From: Podochytrium sp. JEL0797
Taxonomy: Eukaryota > Chytridiomycota > Chytridiomycetes > Chytridiales > Chytriomycetaceae
Length of the DNA stretch: 10,410 nucleotides
Assembly (NCBI GenBank): GCA_027596195.1
Contig: JADGJG010000966.1
Location: 1 to 10,410, forward strand
Direction of reading: 5' to 3'
Shown: positions 7,633-10,410 of the stretch, in pieces
Numbering within the stretch: the stretch's first letter is position 1
Layout of the letters: each line of letters opens with the position of its first letter
The notes under the pieces: model-generated
Databases searched by the model: none
What the model saw: only the letters and a program-made list of their open reading frames with translations
Told to the model about the DNA's origin: nothing
Position numbers and translations under genes: made by a program

Positions 7633-7664
7633 TGGAGTGTAAATAGAACTCTTTTTTTTACTTT

Positions 7665-7670
7665 ATTAAA
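7665..7670 (+). terminator. Probable poly(A) signal of gene C
   Basis: ATTAAA lies 32 nt after the stop, within the near-palindrome ACTTTATTAAAGT (7660-7672) and just after a T-run. It is a variant of AATAAA. Confidence 0.45.
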
Positions 7671-7672
7671 GT

Positions 7673-7995
7673 AACCCCTGGAGCCGCGTGTCTGCCGCGA
7701 CAAGCAGATGATCATAGCTCAAGGTTCACAAAATCCGAAAAAGCCAATTCCATTCCGTTCGGTTCGGCTGCAGTCCCTTGTTTCACGAATCGCGAGCGCC
7801 ACCTCCTCAGGTTTCTAAGTGACAAAATGAACGTCACTCACTCTTTTAACTCGTGGTGGCATGTGCGATGCCCAGGCAGCGGGTTCAGAGATACCCTCAC
7901 TCGTGAGCGCGTCATAATGAATAATTCCCAATTTCGAGTCATAAAACTCAAAAATTCATCCCCCGCTTTTTGAACACCGAAACTCATACAACAGA
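7673..7995 (+). promoter_or_regulatory. Intergenic region upstream of the stress-protein gene
   Basis: No gene is seen here. Possible control elements: an inverted repeat AGTGAC (7818-7823) / GTCACT (7833-7838) overlapping ACGTCA, a CRE/ATF half-site on the reverse strand (7831-7836); CTCAC-TC-GTGAG (7896-7907); and two GTCATAA copies (7911-7917, 7938-7944), the second extending to CATAAAA and perhaps serving as the TATA element about 50 nt before the ATG. CCCCT (7675-7679) is a stress-response-element core, but a 5-mer this common carries little weight. Confidence 0.3.
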
Positions 7996-8598
7996 ATGCC
8001 CCACCTTGAAACCGAAATCGTCCAAGCGAGCCAAGATGCCAACGAGCAGGGCAAGCGAATCATTGTCATTGCTCTTGACAACAGCATCTTCAGGTGAGTC
8101 TCATTCGAAACCGGAACGGCGTACCCCCACATGTTGCTCATGAAACAACTTTCAAACTTTCACAGCGACTATGCGTTCAATTGGGCTTTGGACAACGGTC
8201 TTCTCTCGGATGCCCATGTCTACCTGCTGAGCGTGCATAACATCACCGCTACAGGAGCGGCGCACGCCAAGGCCGAAAGCCACGCCCTGTTGAAAAAGTA
8301 CGGTGACACGCTCGAGCTCAACAAACGCACATACACGGCGCTCTCTGTTTCTGCTGGAAAAGATGTGAAGGAAGCGATTGTCAAGAAGAGCATGGAGTTG
8401 GAAGCGCGAATGGTGATTATTGGATCGAGAGGAGCCGAGATTCTTGCGCGCATCTTTGCAGGGTCTGTTTCCGACTACGTGCAGCACCACTGCCAGTGTC
8501 CAGTGCTGGTGATCAAGCCGACCAAGAATGAATTGGAGGGAATGGGCAGTGCGGCAATTGCCCACCCGTTGATTACAGTTTTTGGACCTGCAGTTTAA
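7996..8598 (+). CDS. Universal stress protein (UspA family, ATP-binding type, two exons)
   Basis: join(7996..8093,8166..8598), 176 residues, a usual length for single-domain USPs. The 72-bp intron has donor GTGAGT and acceptor CAG and splits a Ser codon (AG/C), restoring the frame from IVIALDNSIF into SDYAFNWALDN. The first strand (RIIVIALDNS, 21-30) has the Asp typical of the nucleotide site. Near the C terminus, residues 119-133 read G-S-R-G, nine residues, then G-S, matching the G-2x-G-9x-G(S/T) ATP-binding motif. The strand CPVLVIKP closes the fold. By family knowledge these are cytosolic dimers that bind ATP and support stress survival; the partner or process here is unknown. It lies between the surface-protein cluster and a SKI3-like gene with its own apparent promoter and poly(A) signal. 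Confidence 0.92.
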
Positions 8599-8611
8599 GC
8601 GAATCTGTTGG

Positions 8612-8617
8612 AATAAA
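8612..8617 (+). terminator. Poly(A) signal of the stress-protein gene
   Basis: AATAAA lies 13 nt after the TAA stop (8596-8598) and is followed by a T-rich stretch (GTTATTTTATTATC). The remaining spacer to the next start is about 195 bp and must hold the promoter of the SKI3-like gene; a weak TTATACC at about 8757 is the only TATA-like string. Confidence 0.5.
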
Positions 8618-8812
8618 TCTGTTATTTTATTATCCTCAGTAAAAAAGATGGAGGTAGGGAAAAAGAGCGTAAAACAAACGTATTTAATGTGACAGGGTGA
8701 GCGGGTGATCGCAGTGTTGGGTTCACTTGTTACCGGGTTCTTATGAGATGAATTTGTTATACCGACGTGTTGGAAAGGGGTGGGAGGTGGGAGACCAAAA
8801 ACTTGACCAAAA

Positions 8813-10410
8813 ATGGACGCCACGGCAGCCAAAAAAGCGCTCAAGGCAGCCAAACAGAGCCTTTCCAGGGATCCCTTGGAAGCAAAGAACCTCTGCAAAG
8901 AAGTGTCCCAGTGGTCTTCGGCCCCAGCACCACTGCACTTCAACGCACAGCTTCTTCTTGCCCTCGCGTGCCAAAACCTCAAAGAATTCAAGGATGCCGA
9001 AAAGGCTTATCGCACTGCAAGTGATCTCAACAAGAATTCGCCAATGCCCCTCAATGTAAGGTATTACTCTTCTCACTAGGAAGTGTATTGATCTTTCGAT
9101 AGGGCCTCGTCGCTCTGTTTGAACTCACCAACAACGAGGACGCTCTGAAGGAAACCTTGATTGAGCTGCACGCCCTTCTGATCGCGACGTAAGGATATAT
9201 AGTACTCCATCGTTGACCCTAAACCTCCAACCCTGTTCGCTCGCAGTTCCCCAATCGACTCCAGCAAACTCACCCAAGTGACCTTCAAACTGCTCGCCCT
9301 CCTCGAGCAAGAAGAAGACTGGATCGAAGCCCTGCGCATTCTGGACTCCCTCTCCTCCTTGGTCCTCGAACCTTCCTCGCCGCTCTTCAACCCCGAAATT
9401 CTCACAGAGCTGCAAACGTACATTTCCTCTGCGGGAAGCTCCGAATTGCCTGAGATTTACCTCCTCGAAAAGCTCATCCATCTTCAAGAAACGCACGATG
9501 CCGAAACCACAGAGAGAGAAGTCGCTTTGCGTCGTCGCCGTTTGGGAGCCGCCGATCTTGCCACCACGAAGCGGAATGTCGAATTCGAAGTCATAGCAAA
9601 GTCCAAGATTGATGTGTACTATACTGCCATGCTTCCGTTATTGAGAGATGGCAGTGATCGCGTGCTCGCTCTGAAGGAGAAGCTGGTCGATTTCCTCGTC
9701 AAAAAGGTCAAACATTGTCCCGTGAACGCCAAGAATTCCCATGTCGCGCAGATTTCTTCATTGGCCAGTGATTTGACTACATCGGATCCAGTGACTCGGT
9801 CGGTGGTGCCTTTCGAGTTTTTGATCAACACGGCCGATTGTCGCGCTGCAGGCGAATACGACTTGGAGACTGTGGAATTGGCTTCCAAGGCTTGCGAGTA
9901 TACCTCAATCGGTCTATCCGCTTCGGGTTACTTGAAGTGGAAATCAGAGGATTTTACGCTCGACGAGGCGATGGACGATTTGAACGTACGGCTCCCACTT
10001 CTCGATTTCACAATTCCGCTTCGAGATTCTCACACTATCTCAACAGGAAAGCTTCGAACTGGACTCCCAGTCTGTATTCACCACACATGTCCTCTCAGCC
10101 TTGTCGTTTGAATCCAAAGACTTTGAATCGTGCATCACCTTGTGCAAAAAGACCATCACGCTCGTGAATCAAGTCAGATCTGATTTCGGAATCGTTTTGA
10201 GCAGGTATATAAACGATCCGGCCTTGAATTCGAAACTGCGATCTTTCTCTGAACCGATTTTTGCAACCAGCGTTTCCACCTCCATCGACACCCTCCTCGC
10301 CCAATCCTACATCTCTCTCGGCCCCAAATTCCATCAAGACGCCATCAAACTCTTCACCTCCCTCCTCGCCCGCAACCCAGACTCCCCCGACGCACTCCAC
10401 GGCATCGCTA
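8813..10410 (+). CDS. SKI3: SKI3-like superkiller TPR protein (TTC37 family), 5' part, runs off the window
   Basis: join(8813..9055,9103..9188,9247..9985,10047..10204,10271..>10410), 455 residues so far. The four introns are 47, 58, 61 and 66 bp, with GTAAGG, GTAAGG, GTACGG and GTATAT donors and TAG/CAG acceptors. Each junction keeps the frame and joins helical segments. The start KKALKAAKQSL...AKNLCKEV, then LLALACQNLKEFKDAEKAYRTASDLN, is a TPR pair like the Ski3/TTC37 N terminus. Residues 200-214 (REVALRRRRLGAADL) resemble, from memory, the Arg-rich (R)LGAGPL element of fungal Ski3 proteins. A further TPR (DAIKLFTSLLARNPDSPDALHGIA) reaches the window edge. Ski3 is the scaffold of the cytoplasmic Ski2-Ski3-Ski8 complex, which feeds mRNA to the exosome. 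Full-length family members exceed 1,000 residues, so most of the gene lies outside. Another TPR scaffold is possible but less likely. Confidence 0.75.

Noticed and set aside
8152..8991. 279-codon minus-strand frame across the stress-protein gene
   Set aside because: It is antisense to the UspA coding exon, which has a clear ATP-binding motif, and shows no domain of its own.
9056..9078. Earlier acceptor (CTCACTAG) for the first SKI3 intron
   Set aside because: Joining at 9079 reads GAA GTG TAT TGA and stops at once; the TAG at 9100-9102 continues the TPR helices.
1..10410. CRISPR array, insertion sequence, tRNA or rRNA
   Set aside because: No regularly spaced direct repeats, transposase-like frames with terminal repeats, or cloverleaf/rRNA-like sequence were recognised by eye; the only repeats are coding linkers and the 1.7-kb duplication.

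Overview
The window looks like nuclear DNA from a zoosporic (chytrid-type) fungus. The evidence is short spliceosomal introns (47-72 bp, GTRAGT/GTAAGN donors, CAG/TAG acceptors), AATAAA-type poly(A) signals, TATA-like boxes 45-80 nt upstream of start codons, secreted proteins with four-cysteine carbohydrate-binding modules on Pro/Thr-rich linkers, a rhodopsin-like 7TM receptor, a eukaryotic universal stress protein and a SKI3-like TPR gene. The phylum-level call is inference from gene content; nothing in the sequence names a species.

Layout. 1-869: no gene recognised. 928-1830 (+): secreted protein A, a carbohydrate-binding module (CBM), a Pro-rich linker and a double-psi beta-barrel (DPBB, expansin/RlpA-like). 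2073-2954 (+): protein B, two tandem CBMs and a C-terminal GPI-type signal. 3004-4457 (-): a decayed GPCR pseudogene. 4643-4689 (+): a scar of the 3' end of a second copy of gene B. 4739-6192 (-): an intact two-exon GPCR. 6606-7632 (+): protein C, a two-exon paralog of protein A. 7996-8598 (+): a two-exon universal stress protein. 8813 to the window end (+): the 5' part of a SKI3-like gene with at least five exons.

The first 7.6 kb is a duplicated accessory cluster. A block holding the end of gene B plus the GPCR was tandemly duplicated with an offset of 1,735 bp. One GPCR copy then collected nonsense codons, frameshifts and a dead splice acceptor, and one gene B copy was lost except for its last codons. 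Genes A and C are also paralogs. The products would sit at the cell surface: A and C secreted to the wall or substrate polysaccharide, B tethered to the membrane or wall, the GPCR sensing outside signals. Any functional link between the receptor and the wall-binding proteins is inference from clustering. The last 2.4 kb (stress protein, SKI3) looks like ordinary housekeeping sequence.
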